A DNA stretch of 64,000 nucleotides from Haloterrigena turkmenica DSM 5511 (GTDB lineage: Archaea; Halobacteriota; Halobacteria; Halobacteriales; Natrialbaceae), in contig NC_013744.1 of the NCBI RefSeq assembly GCF_000025325.1, forward strand, positions 62,001 through 126,000, written 5' to 3'. Of this stretch, positions 17,452 to 26,597 are shown piece after piece (positions within the stretch are counted from its first letter, which is position 1; every line of letters begins with the position of its first letter). Both the position numbers and the translations under genes were made by a program. Below the pieces are notes generated by a model. It was not told where the DNA came from, did not search any database, and saw only the letters and a list, made by a program, of their open reading frames with translations.

Positions 17452-18276
17452 CTATTTCGACGTCATTCCCGCGTCGACGGGGAGCGCGATGCCCGTCACG
17501 TAGCGAGCGGCGTCGCTCGAGAGCCACATGTACGCTTCCGAGATGTCCCGCGATTCGATCGCCGGATCCTCGTCCTCGAACACGTTGAACTGGCCGGCCA
17601 GCTCTCCAATTTCCTCGAGCACTTCCTCGCCGTAGGCCTCGGTCATGCCGGTGATCATCGGCGTGCCGACGACGGTCGGACAGACGGCGTTGACGTTGAC
17701 GTCGTACTCCGCAAGTTCGAGCACCAGCGTCTTCGTCAGTCCGATCACGCCGTGTTTGGCCGCGGAATAGTGTCCGGCGCCGGGATTGCCGACGAGACCG
17801 GCCGTCGAGGACGTCGAGACGATCTTCCCGCCGTCGCCGCGATCGACGAAGTGTTTGCCGACGTGTTTCGCGCAGAGCCAGACGCCCTTGAGGTTGGTGT
17901 CGATCATCTCGTCCCACAGCAGCTCGTCCATCTCGACCATGTCCGATATCGTCACGATCCCCGCGTTGTTCGCGAGAACGTCGATGTGACCGAAGTGATC
18001 GACCGCCTCCTCCACGGCCGACTGGACGTCGTCCTCGTCGCGGACGTCTACCCCAAGTGCCAGCGCCTCTTGGCCCTCATCTTCGACGAGACCGGCCGTC
18101 TCGTCGAGTTCGTCCTCCGTGCCGAGGTCGTAGGGGACCGAATCCATTCCGCCGGCGATATCGGTGACGACGACGTCGGCGCCGTGTTTCGCGTAATACT
18201 GTGCGTGCGATCGTCCCTGTCCGTGCGCGGCGCCGGTGACGAACGCCACCGTGTCGCTGAAGTCGTATTCTGGCAT
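17452..18276 (-). CDS. Mycofactocin-type SDR oxidoreductase (copy 3)
   Basis: A 274-residue SDR carrying TGAAHGQGRSHA, NNAG and YSAAKHG, so it belongs to the same nicotinoprotein-like group as its neighbours. It is the last gene of a three-gene head-to-tail array on the minus strand: its ATG at 18276 lies 2 nt after the stop of copy 4, so they are co-translated or at least co-transcribed. The three copies are clearly paralogous over their full length and most variable in the segment before the late ESRDISEAYMWLSSD block, where substrate specificity usually resides. Confidence 0.9.
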   Translation of the reverse strand: MPEYDFSDTVAFVTGAAHGQGRSHAQYYAKHGADVVVTDIAGGMDSVPYDLGTEDELDETAGLVEDEGQEALALGVDVRDEDDVQSAVEEAVDHFGHIDVLANNAGIVTISDMVEMDELLWDEMIDTNLKGVWLCAKHVGKHFVDRGDGGKIVSTSSTAGLVGNPGAGHYSAAKHGVIGLTKTLVLELAEYDVNVNAVCPTVVGTPMITGMTEAYGEEVLEEIGELAGQFNVFEDEDPAIESRDISEAYMWLSSDAARYVTGIALPVDAGMTSK

Positions 18277-18278
18277 GG

Positions 18279-19097
18279 TTACTTTGCGAGCATTCCCGCG
18301 TCGACCGGCAGCGCGATGCCGGTGACGTAGCGGGCCGCGTCGCTCGAGAGCCACATATAGGCCTCGCTGATGTCCCGTGACTCGATCATTCCCTCCTCGA
18401 AGAGGTTCCACGGGCCAGTGACACTGATCACGTCGTCGAGGACGTCTTCGCCGTAGGCCTCGAGCACGCCGCTGATCATCGGCGTGTCGACGCCGGTCGG
18501 ACAGACGGCGTTGACGTTGACGTCGTACTCCGCGAGTTCGAGCGCTAACGTCTTCGTCAGCCCGAGGACGCCGTGCTTAGCGGCGATGTAGTGGCCGGAT
18601 CCGGGACCGGCTACCTTCCCGTAGATCGACGATGTCGAGACGATTTTGCCGCCGTCGCCGCGGTCGACGAAGTGTTTTCCGACGTGCTTCGAGCACAACC
18701 AGACGCCTTTGAGGTTGGTATCGATCATCTCGTCCCACATCGTCTCGTCCATCTCGACCAGATCGCCGAAGGTTCCGATCCCCGCGTTGTTCGCGAGGAC
18801 GTCGATCTTCCCGAACTCGTCGAGGGCCTCGTCGACCGCCGCTTCGACTTCGTCTTCGTCGCGAACGTCCATTTCGACCGCGAGCGCGTCCTGGCCTTCG
18901 TCCTCGACGAGACTCGCCGTCTCCTCGAGTTCGTCCTCCGTGCCGAGCTCGTACGGCACCGAGTCCATCCCGTCGTCGATGTCGGTAACGACCACGTCCG
19001 CACCGTGTTTGGCGTAGTGTTGGGCGTGCGATCGACCCTGCCCGTGTGCAGCGCCGGTGACGAATGCGACCTGATCGTCGAAATCGTACTGAACCAT
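18279..19097 (-). CDS. Mycofactocin-type SDR oxidoreductase (copy 4)
   Basis: A 272-residue SDR, middle gene of the array, with TGAAHGQGRSHA and the YIAAKHG active-site pair. The start at ATG 19097 gives an N-terminus (VQYDFDDQ) matching its relatives; 28 nt separate it from the gene before. It shares the block MIESRDISEAYMW with copy 1. It is expected to oxidise an alcohol with tightly bound NAD and pass electrons to mycofactocin. Substrate unknown. Confidence 0.9.
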   Translation of the reverse strand: MVQYDFDDQVAFVTGAAHGQGRSHAQHYAKHGADVVVTDIDDGMDSVPYELGTEDELEETASLVEDEGQDALAVEMDVRDEDEVEAAVDEALDEFGKIDVLANNAGIGTFGDLVEMDETMWDEMIDTNLKGVWLCSKHVGKHFVDRGDGGKIVSTSSIYGKVAGPGSGHYIAAKHGVLGLTKTLALELAEYDVNVNAVCPTGVDTPMISGVLEAYGEDVLDDVISVTGPWNLFEEGMIESRDISEAYMWLSSDAARYVTGIALPVDAGMLAK

Positions 19098-19125
19098 TGT
19101 GTTCTCCTGATCGCCCGTGTGAGCG

Positions 19126-19947
19126 TTATTTCGCCGTGTACCCGGCATCTACGGGGAGCGCAACGCCGGTGACGTACCGGGCCGCATCGCTGGACAGCCA
19201 CAGGTACGCCTCGCTTATTTCTTGGGACTCGATCATGCCGCCGTCGCCGAAGAGGTTGAACGGACCGGTCATCTCCCCCATCTCCTCGAGCATCTCTTCG
19301 CCGTAAGCCTCCGTGTACCCCGAGATCATCCGCGTGTCGACGCCGGTCGGACAGACGGCGTTGACGTTAACGTCGTACTCCGCGAGTTCCAGCGCCAGCG
19401 TCTTGGTCAGCCCGATGACGCCGTGTTTGGTCGCCGCGTAGTGACCCGAGGACAGCGCGCCCGTCAGCCCGGCCGTCGAGGACGTCGAGACGATCTTGCC
19501 GCCGTCGCCGCGGTCGACGAAGTGTTTCCCGACGTGTTTCGAGCACAACCAGACGCCCTTGAGATTGGTGTCGATCATGTCGTCCCACATCGCCTCGTCC
19601 ATCTCCACTAGGTCCGAGGCGTTGAAAATCCCCGCGTTGTTCGCGAGGACGTCGATCTTCCCGAACTCGTCGAGCGCCTCGTCGACGGCCGACTCGACCT
19701 CGTCTTCCTCGCGGACGTCCATCTCGAGGACGAGTGCGTTCCCGCCCTCGTCTTCGATCCGACTCGCCGTGTCCTCGAGTTCGTCCCGCGTTCCGAGCTC
19801 GTACGGGTTCGTATCGATGTTTTCGCAGATGTCCGTGATGACGACATCTGCGCCGTGTTTGGCGTAGTTTACTGCGTGCGATTCTCCCTGACCGCGGGCG
19901 GCGCCGGTGACGAACGCCACCGTGTCATCGAAGTCGTACGTTGGCAT
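19126..19947 (-). CDS. Mycofactocin-type SDR oxidoreductase (copy 5)
   Basis: A 273-residue SDR and first gene of the array, with TGAARGQGESHA (Arg to Glu change within the usual GQGRSHA), NNAG and YAATKHG. The ATG at 19947 matches the family start; the longer frame upstream is not homologous. Upstream sequence is AT-rich, with a GTTTATATCAC element on this strand near 20,094-20,104 that probably drives all three genes. The Glu in place of Arg sits near the adenine ribose side of the cofactor and could affect how NAD is held. Confidence 0.88.
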   Translation of the reverse strand: MPTYDFDDTVAFVTGAARGQGESHAVNYAKHGADVVITDICENIDTNPYELGTRDELEDTASRIEDEGGNALVLEMDVREEDEVESAVDEALDEFGKIDVLANNAGIFNASDLVEMDEAMWDDMIDTNLKGVWLCSKHVGKHFVDRGDGGKIVSTSSTAGLTGALSSGHYAATKHGVIGLTKTLALELAEYDVNVNAVCPTGVDTRMISGYTEAYGEEMLEEMGEMTGPFNLFGDGGMIESQEISEAYLWLSSDAARYVTGVALPVDAGYTAK

Positions 19948-20270
19948 TGAGTTCCTCCGTGGAACGAATGACAGGGGTAGAGTGTCGCCGATAGCCTCCC
20001 GCTCGACGGTCGATCGTCCACGAGTCGCCGAGCGTTGGATACCCACTCACGTACCATGTCATTTGTTCCCACAATACACCGACATTACCGAGTGATATAA
20101 ACATGATGTTGATATTAGAACGACATATTTCAAGATCAAATAATACCCGAAACGACCGTCGTCCACTCCGGAGCGAACGGAGGTGCAATTCGGAGTCAGT
20201 ACCGACCCCACGACGGCAACCGAGCGTCGGAAAACGTCGAATCGGTCCTCGAGCGAATCAGTAACGACAA

Positions 20271-21368
20271 TCAGTCCTCGAGTCCCAGTTCCGCACGAAC
20301 GTCGTGAAAGGCCGCCATCGCGTCCGTTTCCTCCTCTTCGAACGGGAGCCGCTTGAGTCGGTGGTCGAGCGCCGTTCGCGTGACTCGCCTGACGAGGCGG
20401 GGAGTGACCGTCGACTCGCCCTCCAGCGCCGCGAGCGTCCGCGCCGCCCGGCGGAGCGTGATATCGCCGCGGTGGCCGTCGATGTCCAGTTCCACGTTCA
20501 CGCCGGCGATGAGTCTGGCGACGTCCTCGGGCACCTCGACGGTGTCGAGTCGGTCACGAGCGGCCGCAATGCGCTCCCGGAGGTCGCGTTGCTCGTCGGC
20601 GAACCGCTCGCGGAAGCCCTCGGGGTCGGCCTCGAAGGCCGCGCGTCGCTGGCTGATCTCGACGCGGTCGTCTGCCTCGCTGACTCCCTCGATATCGACG
20701 ACGAGACCGAATCGATCGAGCAGCTGGGGTCGAAGGTCGCCCTCCTCGGGGTTCATCGTCCCCACGAGGATGAACTCCGCCGGATGACGGTACGACACGC
20801 CTTCGCGCTCGACGACGTTTTCGCCCATGGCGGCCGCGTCGAGTAACACGTCGACGAGGTGGTCGTCGAGCAGGTTCACCTCGTCGACGTACAGTACGTT
20901 TCTGTTAGCCTCGGCCAGAATGCCGGGCTCGAACTCGCGCTCGCCGGCCTGGACCGCCCGCTCGAGGTCGATCGAACCGACGACGCGGTCCTCGGAGGCG
21001 TTCAGCGGGAGGTCCACCACCTGCATCGACCGCGTCTCGACAGGGAGTTCCGCGCCGGCGTCGGCGCGTTCGCGACACGAGCCGCACATCTCTGCCGGAA
21101 CGTCGGGCGGACAGCCGTACGGACAGTCCGCGACGACCTCGAGGTCCGGCAGTACCTCGGCGAGCGCGCGGACGGCGGTCGACTTCGCCGTCCCGCGCTC
21201 CCCCCGGAGGAGAACGCCGCCGATGGCAGGGTTGATCGCGTTGAGTACGAGCGCCCGCTTCATCTCCTCCTGGTCGACGATGGCGGTAAACGGGAACGTT
21301 CGCGATGCGCTCGCGTCGCGGGCGGTCGTCGGTGCGGTCGAGACGTCGGCGTGGTCGTGATCGGTCAT
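20271..21368 (-). CDS. Mg-chelatase subunit I-like AAA+ ATPase
   Basis: A 365-residue AAA+ protein of the BchI/ChlI group. Walker A is GERGTAKST (56-64), Walker B is the [11 protein letters not shown] region, and sensor 1 is VGTMNPEEG. An insertion with Cys82, 86, 95 and 98 (CPYGC...CGSC) looks like a zinc-type knuckle. BchI proteins work as hexamers with a VWA-containing D subunit; the fused AAA+/VWA gene is 79 nt upstream on the same strand. No chelatase H subunit or CobN is present, so the target is unknown. It could load a metal or remodel a redox protein encoded nearby. Confidence 0.85.
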   Translation of the reverse strand: MTDHDHADVSTAPTTARDASASRTFPFTAIVDQEEMKRALVLNAINPAIGGVLLRGERGTAKSTAVRALAEVLPDLEVVADCPYGCPPDVPAEMCGSCRERADAGAELPVETRSMQVVDLPLNASEDRVVGSIDLERAVQAGEREFEPGILAEANRNVLYVDEVNLLDDHLVDVLLDAAAMGENVVEREGVSYRHPAEFILVGTMNPEEGDLRPQLLDRFGLVVDIEGVSEADDRVEISQRRAAFEADPEGFRERFADEQRDLRERIAAARDRLDTVEVPEDVARLIAGVNVELDIDGHRGDITLRRAARTLAALEGESTVTPRLVRRVTRTALDHRLKRLPFEEEETDAMAAFHDVRAELGLED

Positions 21369-21447
21369 GGAGTTACTGGGTCACTGCTGGCGCTTCGGTG
21401 TTCGGTCGTTCGGTGCGACTCTCGATACCGCGGCGTCTCGAGGGGGG

Positions 21448-23445
21448 TCACGCCGACGGCACCTCGACGTCGTCCGGTAACACGGTGTCACGCGGGAGGT
21501 CGACCAGCGGAAGGTAGTCCGCATCCATGGCCGCCGCGTAGTCGAGGTTCCGCTCGACGCGCTTTCGCTTGATGCGCTCGGCCTTGCGCTCGGTCCAGAT
21601 CTCGTCCGGCGTGGTGTCGATCTGGTAGCCGGTATCGACGAAGACCGACGGAACGTCCGCGTCCGCGAACATGGCCGCGGCCTCGAACGCGTCGCGCTTC
21701 GCGTCGCCGTCCTCCCGGAATTCGACGTTCGTCTGGCCGTCCGAAAACAGCACGACTAGCGGATACAGGTCCTCGTCCCGGCGGCGTTCGCGCTCGACGA
21801 GTTCGTACGCCTCGACGAGGCCGTGCGCCAGCGGCGTGTTGCCGCCGACAGTCAACTTCGAGACCGCCCGTCGCGCCGCCGAGAGGTTCCGGGTGGGTTC
21901 GACGAGCGTGAACGCGCCCTCCTCGCGGAAGACGACGACCGCGACGCGATCGCGGGCGCGGTAGGCGTCCTCGACGAGCGAGAGGATCCCCCGCTTCGTC
22001 TCGAACATCTGCCGCCCGCTCATCACGCTGCCGCTGGCGTCGACGACGAACACGACGAGGGCCTCGGCCCGGCGCTCGCGGATCTTCTGGCGCAGATCCT
22101 TGGGTTCGATGGCGATTCCCGAAGACGAGTCGTCGGTCTCCCGGCGGGCGGGCTGGTGCGGGGCGGCGGCCCGGAGCGTCGCGTCGATCGCCACGTCGTC
22201 GACGGACTCGCTGTCCCGAGCGCGGACGTATCGCCCGCTCCGAACGTCGACCTTCGACGGCGTCCGCCGCGCGAGTGCCTCGCGCATGGTACGATCCCGC
22301 GGCGGCTGGATCGCCGTCCGATCGACCGGATACGATGCTTCGTCGCCGCGGATCGGGATCCCACCGGCCGCGGCGGCGGCGTCCCGATCCTCGTCCGACT
22401 CTCGGTCGGTCTCATTATCGCTGCCCTCCGCCTCGTCGTCGCCCTGCTCGCCGAGGACGCCCTCGCCGAAGTTCATCTCCGGGACGCCCTCGACCCGGTG
22501 GGGGAACGCGAAGTACTGGGCCTCGGTCACGTGCGCCTCGGTCACAGCCTCGTCGCCCTCGAGCGCGGCGATGGCGCGGGCGGTGCGGTTGACCGCCACG
22601 TCGGCCCGAAGACCGTGTGCGCGCCGTCGGACCGCCTCGTAGGCGGCGCTCGAGAGCACCTCGTCGTCGATAGTCATGGCTGGGAGTCGGTCTCGAGCGG
22701 CCGCGATGCGCTCGCGAAGGTCGCACTGCTCGTCGGCGAACCGCTCGCGGAAGCCCTCGGGGTCGGCCTCGAAGGCCTCGCGCCGCCGGGCGATTTCGAC
22801 GCGGTCGTCCGGGTCGTCGCTCGCGGTCACGGCGACGACGAGATCGAACCGGTCGAGGAGTTGTGGCCGGAGATCGCCCTCCTCGGGATTCATCGTCCCC
22901 ACGAGGATGAACTCCGCCGGGTGTCGGTGAGAGACGCCGTCGCGTTCGACGACGTTTTCTCCCATGGCGGCCGCGTCGAGCAACACGTCGACGATGTGGT
23001 CGTCGAGCAGGTTCACCTCGTCGACGTACAGCACGTTCCGATTCGCTTCGGCCAGAATGCCCGGTTCGAACTCGCGCTCGCCGGCCTGAACCGCTCGCTC
23101 GAGATCGATCGAGCCGACGACGCGGTCCTCGGAGGCGTTCAGCGGGAGATCCACCACCCGCATCGGCCGCGTCTCCGTCGGGAGATTCTCGCCGGCGTCG
23201 ACGCGCTCGCGACACGAGTCGCACAGCCCTGCCGGCGCGCCGGACGGACAGCCGTACGGGCAGTCCGCGACGACGGCTCGCTCGGGGAGGAGATCGGCGA
23301 GCGCGCGGACGGCGGTCGATTTCGCCGTCCCGCGCTCGCCCCGAAGGAGAACACCGCGGATCTCCGGACTCACGGCGGCGAGAGCGAGCGCTCGCTTCAT
23401 CGGTCGCTGATCGACGAGCGCGGCGAACGGATACGATCCGGCCAT
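21448..23445 (-). CDS. Mg-chelatase subunit D-like AAA+/VWA protein
   Basis: A 665-residue fusion. The N-terminal AAA+ domain (Walker [10 protein letters not shown] at 36-44, the same CPYGC...CDSC knuckle as the I-type partner) is followed by an acidic, low-complexity linker and a C-terminal von Willebrand A domain with the MIDAS motif DASGS at about residue 468. I start it at ATG 23445; a frame extension of nine codons lacks homology. D-type proteins bridge the ATPase ring to its client through the metal-binding VWA domain. It is divergent from the OYE/Fix operon. Whether it serves cobalt/magnesium chelation or maturation of the nearby redox enzymes is not shown. Confidence 0.85.
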   Translation of the reverse strand: MAGSYPFAALVDQRPMKRALALAAVSPEIRGVLLRGERGTAKSTAVRALADLLPERAVVADCPYGCPSGAPAGLCDSCRERVDAGENLPTETRPMRVVDLPLNASEDRVVGSIDLERAVQAGEREFEPGILAEANRNVLYVDEVNLLDDHIVDVLLDAAAMGENVVERDGVSHRHPAEFILVGTMNPEEGDLRPQLLDRFDLVVAVTASDDPDDRVEIARRREAFEADPEGFRERFADEQCDLRERIAAARDRLPAMTIDDEVLSSAAYEAVRRRAHGLRADVAVNRTARAIAALEGDEAVTEAHVTEAQYFAFPHRVEGVPEMNFGEGVLGEQGDDEAEGSDNETDRESDEDRDAAAAAGGIPIRGDEASYPVDRTAIQPPRDRTMREALARRTPSKVDVRSGRYVRARDSESVDDVAIDATLRAAAPHQPARRETDDSSSGIAIEPKDLRQKIRERRAEALVVFVVDASGSVMSGRQMFETKRGILSLVEDAYRARDRVAVVVFREEGAFTLVEPTRNLSAARRAVSKLTVGGNTPLAHGLVEAYELVERERRRDEDLYPLVVLFSDGQTNVEFREDGDAKRDAFEAAAMFADADVPSVFVDTGYQIDTTPDEIWTERKAERIKRKRVERNLDYAAAMDADYLPLVDLPRDTVLPDDVEVPSA

Positions 23446-23565
23446 GATAGTATCTGTCGCACTTCGGCGCATAAATCGCTGTCGCCGAATTGCGGGCGGG
23501 GAGAGCGAATCCGGCGTTAGAACTTTATCCGTGCTGCTATTCAGTGGCGGTAGTTAACGGCCACC

Positions 23566-25506
23566 ATGAGTGAACTGCTCTTCACACCGAAGTCGATCGG
23601 CCCCGTAACCGTCCCGAATCGGACGGTCTTTCTCGCCCACGAGACGGGGTTCGCCGAGGACGGGCTCCCGACGGAGCGCGACGCGGCGTACTATGAGGCC
23701 CGGGCTCGAGGGGGCGTCGGGCTCATCGTCGGCCCCTCGAGCATGCTCGTCCACCCAAGCTCCTCGAACCCGATGTACGCGACAGGGTACGATCCCGAGG
23801 TTATCCCGCGCCTCGAGATGATCGCCGACGCCTGTCACGAACACGGAACGAAGGTGTTCGCTCAGCTCCAGCACACGGGCGGCGAGGACTCGGGCGAGTA
23901 CGCGATGCGCGAGACGTGGGCGCCCTCGGCGGTGCCCACCCAGTACGGCTACGAGATGCCGAAACGGATGGAGATCGAGGACATCGAGGAGATCAAACTC
24001 GGGTTCGCGAAGACCGCCGAGCACGTGAAACGCGGCGGGCTCGACGGCGTCGAACTGAAGGCCGGGCACGACGGCATCCTCCGGCAGTTCATCTCGCCGA
24101 AGTACAACCGCCGCGAGGACAAGTACGGCGGCTCGGTCGAGAATCGGGTCCGCCTCGTCAACGAGGTCGTCGAGGCCATCCGCGACCGCGTCGGCGACGA
24201 GTTCCCGATCGGCGTCCGGCTTACGCTCGACGAGATGGAAGACGGCGGCTACGACTACGAGTACGCGGTCGAGGTCATGCGTCATCTCAACCCGGACATC
24301 GACTTCGTCGACTCCGACATCGCCACCATCTCGAAGCTCTACATCACCGACGCCCCGATGCACGCGCCCCTGGGATACACTCAGGAGTACTACGGCGGAG
24401 CCCGGGAGATACTCGACGTCCCGATCATCGCCTCGGGCCGGATCAACGACCTGACGAAGGGAAACGACATCCTCGAGGAGGGGCGGGCCGATTTCGTCGG
24501 GATGTGTCGCCAGCTCATCTGCGACGCCGACACCGTCCGCAAGGTTCGTCGGGGTGCCGACGACGAAGTGACCCACTGCATCGCCTGCAACCAGAACTGC
24601 CTCGGGGGGATCCACACGAATGGCCACGTCGGCTGCATCCAGACGCCGCGCTCCGGACGGGAGACGAACATTCCGCACATCGAGGACGTCGACGAAGCGC
24701 CGTCGGAGCGGCGGATCCTCGTCGTCGGCGGCGGGCCGGCCGGCCTCTCGTTCGCGGTGACCGCCGCGGACCTCGGCCATCGGGTGACCCTCCGGGAGAA
24801 AGAGGACACCCTCGGCGGGCAGTCGAACATCGCCACGGAGATCGACTCCCGCCGCGAGTTCGGCGACGCCGTCCGCAACCTGCTGAACCAGCTCGAGAAC
24901 CGCGACGTCACCGTCGAGCGGGGCGTCGAAGTCTCCCCCAGCGACGTCGACGACGAGCGGTGGGACGATGTCGTCGTCGCGACCGGCGCTCGCGAGCAGT
25001 CGCCGCAGTTCGAGGGGCGAAACGTCCACCGATCGTGGGACGTGCTTCGGGGCGAGACCGTCGGCGAGTCGGTCATCGTCTTCGACACCAACAAGCACGC
25101 CGCCGGCGTCGGCCTCGCCGAACAGTTGGCGGTCGACGGCCACGACGTGACGCTGGTGACGACCTCCTACCACCCCGGCGATCGCCTCGAGGGGACGAAC
25201 GTGCCACCGTTCCTCGAGACGCTGTACGAGCACGACGCGGAGCTGATCGAGCACACGACCATCATCGGCTTCCAGGACGGAGAGGCCCAGCTGTTGAACG
25301 TCTATTCGGAGGAGATGACGACGATGACGGCCGACTCGCTGGTCGTCGCGGCGCGCCGGGAGGCCCGGACCGGGCTCGCAGACGCGTTGCGCGAACGGGT
25401 CGACGATCCCGACTCGGTTCACCGGATCGGCGACTGCGTCGCGCCGCGGCTCATCGACAAGGCGATCTTCGACGGCGAGATGCTCGCACGGAGGGTGGGC
25501 GAATGA
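23566..25506 (+). CDS. OYE/FadH-family flavin oxidoreductase, mycofactocin type (copy 2)
   Basis: A 646-residue relative of copy 1: old-yellow-enzyme barrel (about 1-330), iron-sulfur Cys338, 341, 345 and 357, and FAD/NAD(P) domains with the fold GGGPAG. Its stop overlaps the next gene's ATG by four bases (ATGA), making it the first gene of a tightly packed operon with the Fix-type electron transfer flavoprotein genes. A TATA-like ACTTTATCC lies about 40 nt before the start. In context it is a strong candidate for taking electrons from reduced mycofactocin or for coupling it to the flavoprotein pool. Architecture firm; partner inferred. Confidence 0.87.
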   Translation: MSELLFTPKSIGPVTVPNRTVFLAHETGFAEDGLPTERDAAYYEARARGGVGLIVGPSSMLVHPSSSNPMYATGYDPEVIPRLEMIADACHEHGTKVFAQLQHTGGEDSGEYAMRETWAPSAVPTQYGYEMPKRMEIEDIEEIKLGFAKTAEHVKRGGLDGVELKAGHDGILRQFISPKYNRREDKYGGSVENRVRLVNEVVEAIRDRVGDEFPIGVRLTLDEMEDGGYDYEYAVEVMRHLNPDIDFVDSDIATISKLYITDAPMHAPLGYTQEYYGGAREILDVPIIASGRINDLTKGNDILEEGRADFVGMCRQLICDADTVRKVRRGADDEVTHCIACNQNCLGGIHTNGHVGCIQTPRSGRETNIPHIEDVDEAPSERRILVVGGGPAGLSFAVTAADLGHRVTLREKEDTLGGQSNIATEIDSRREFGDAVRNLLNQLENRDVTVERGVEVSPSDVDDERWDDVVVATGAREQSPQFEGRNVHRSWDVLRGETVGESVIVFDTNKHAAGVGLAEQLAVDGHDVTLVTTSYHPGDRLEGTNVPPFLETLYEHDAELIEHTTIIGFQDGEAQLLNVYSEEMTTMTADSLVVAARREARTGLADALRERVDDPDSVHRIGDCVAPRLIDKAIFDGEMLARRVGE

Positions 25507-26597
25507 CGGGGCCGATCTGGGCAGTCCCGGGATCGAGCGACGACCCGACGGTCGCCGAGGCGAACCGGCTTGCCGATCGCCTCGAGGCGGAGGGGGCGAC
25601 CGAGGAGCGCCCGCGCGTGGTCGGCATCGCCTTCGACGGACTCGTCGAGACGGACGCGCCGGCGATCGGTCGGGCCGACGAAGTGGTTCGCCTCGTCCGC
25701 GAGGGGGGCGCGTTCCGGTCGGGATCGGCGGGCGTCGATGCGCGAGCGGACGCGCTCCGGTCGCTCTCCCGTGCCGCGGGGAATGGAGACGGTGACGCGT
25801 CTGGCGACGGAGAGCAAAGCGACGTCTCTACCGGCGGGCGAGAACGACCGACGGCCGTCCTGTTCCCGAGCACGCCCGACGGCGACGAACTCGCGGCCGT
25901 GACGGCGCGCAGGCTCCGCGGCGGCTGCGTCACCGACTGCCTGCTCCGCGTTCGGGAGGGCGAGCTCCGCGCCGGACGGACCGCCTACGAGGGGCGGGCC
26001 TACGCGGAAATATCGTTCGAGCGGGGGCCGCCGGTCGTCTCGCTGAACGCGGACGTCCTCGAGTCGCCGCCCGACTCCGGCCCCGACGAGGCGCCGCCGG
26101 AACGGACCCACCGGGTCGACCTCGAGGGTGACGAGGCGATCAGGCGCGTCGACACGCTCGAGGTGCCCGAACGGGATCTCACTCGCGCGCCGCGGATCGT
26201 CGCGGGCGGCTACGGTCTCGGCGGTCCCGAGGGGTTCGACGCGATCGAGAAGTTGGCGGACTCGCTCGGCGCGTCCGTCGGCGCCTCCCGGCCGCCGGCC
26301 GACGAGGGGTGGGTCCCCTACGACCGCCAGATCGGCGTGACGGGGAAAGAGATCGACGTCGATCTCTACGTCCCGTGTGCGATCTCTGGGGACTCCTACC
26401 ACATGCGCTCGGTCAACGCCGACCACCTCGTACCGATCAACGTCGATCCGGACGCCCCCATCTTCAACGTCGCCGACCTCGGCATCGTCGGCGACGTCTT
26501 CGAGTACGGACCGGTCATCGCCGAAGCGATCAGGGCGGCGAGCGACGACGCGGGAACCGACACCGACGTCGCCGGTCCCGAGGAGGTGACGCGATGA
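25503..26597 (+). CDS. Electron transfer flavoprotein alpha-type subunit (FixB-like)
   Basis: A 364-residue protein. The C-terminal third is the conserved ETF-alpha FAD-binding domain: RIVAGGYGLGG, then VGASRPPADEGWVPYDRQIGVTG, and the late VPINVDPDAPIFNVADLGIVGD. The N-terminal half is a diverged ETF fold with a Gly/Asp-rich insertion near residues 98-118. With the beta subunit it carries electrons between dehydrogenases and a quinone reductase. It overlaps the upstream OYE gene and the downstream FixC gene by ATGA, so stoichiometric co-expression is likely. Confidence 0.88.
   Translation: MTGPIWAVPGSSDDPTVAEANRLADRLEAEGATEERPRVVGIAFDGLVETDAPAIGRADEVVRLVREGGAFRSGSAGVDARADALRSLSRAAGNGDGDASGDGEQSDVSTGGRERPTAVLFPSTPDGDELAAVTARRLRGGCVTDCLLRVREGELRAGRTAYEGRAYAEISFERGPPVVSLNADVLESPPDSGPDEAPPERTHRVDLEGDEAIRRVDTLEVPERDLTRAPRIVAGGYGLGGPEGFDAIEKLADSLGASVGASRPPADEGWVPYDRQIGVTGKEIDVDLYVPCAISGDSYHMRSVNADHLVPINVDPDAPIFNVADLGIVGDVFEYGPVIAEAIRAASDDAGTDTDVAGPEEVTR

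Noticed and set aside
21823-23520. Long plus-strand open frame opposite the AAA+/VWA gene
   Set aside because: Antisense frame with repetitive Arg/Val/Asp composition; the minus-strand frame has Walker A and MIDAS motifs.
23554-25422. Minus-strand 622-codon frame opposite the second OYE/FadH gene
   Set aside because: Same antisense effect; no start context or motifs.
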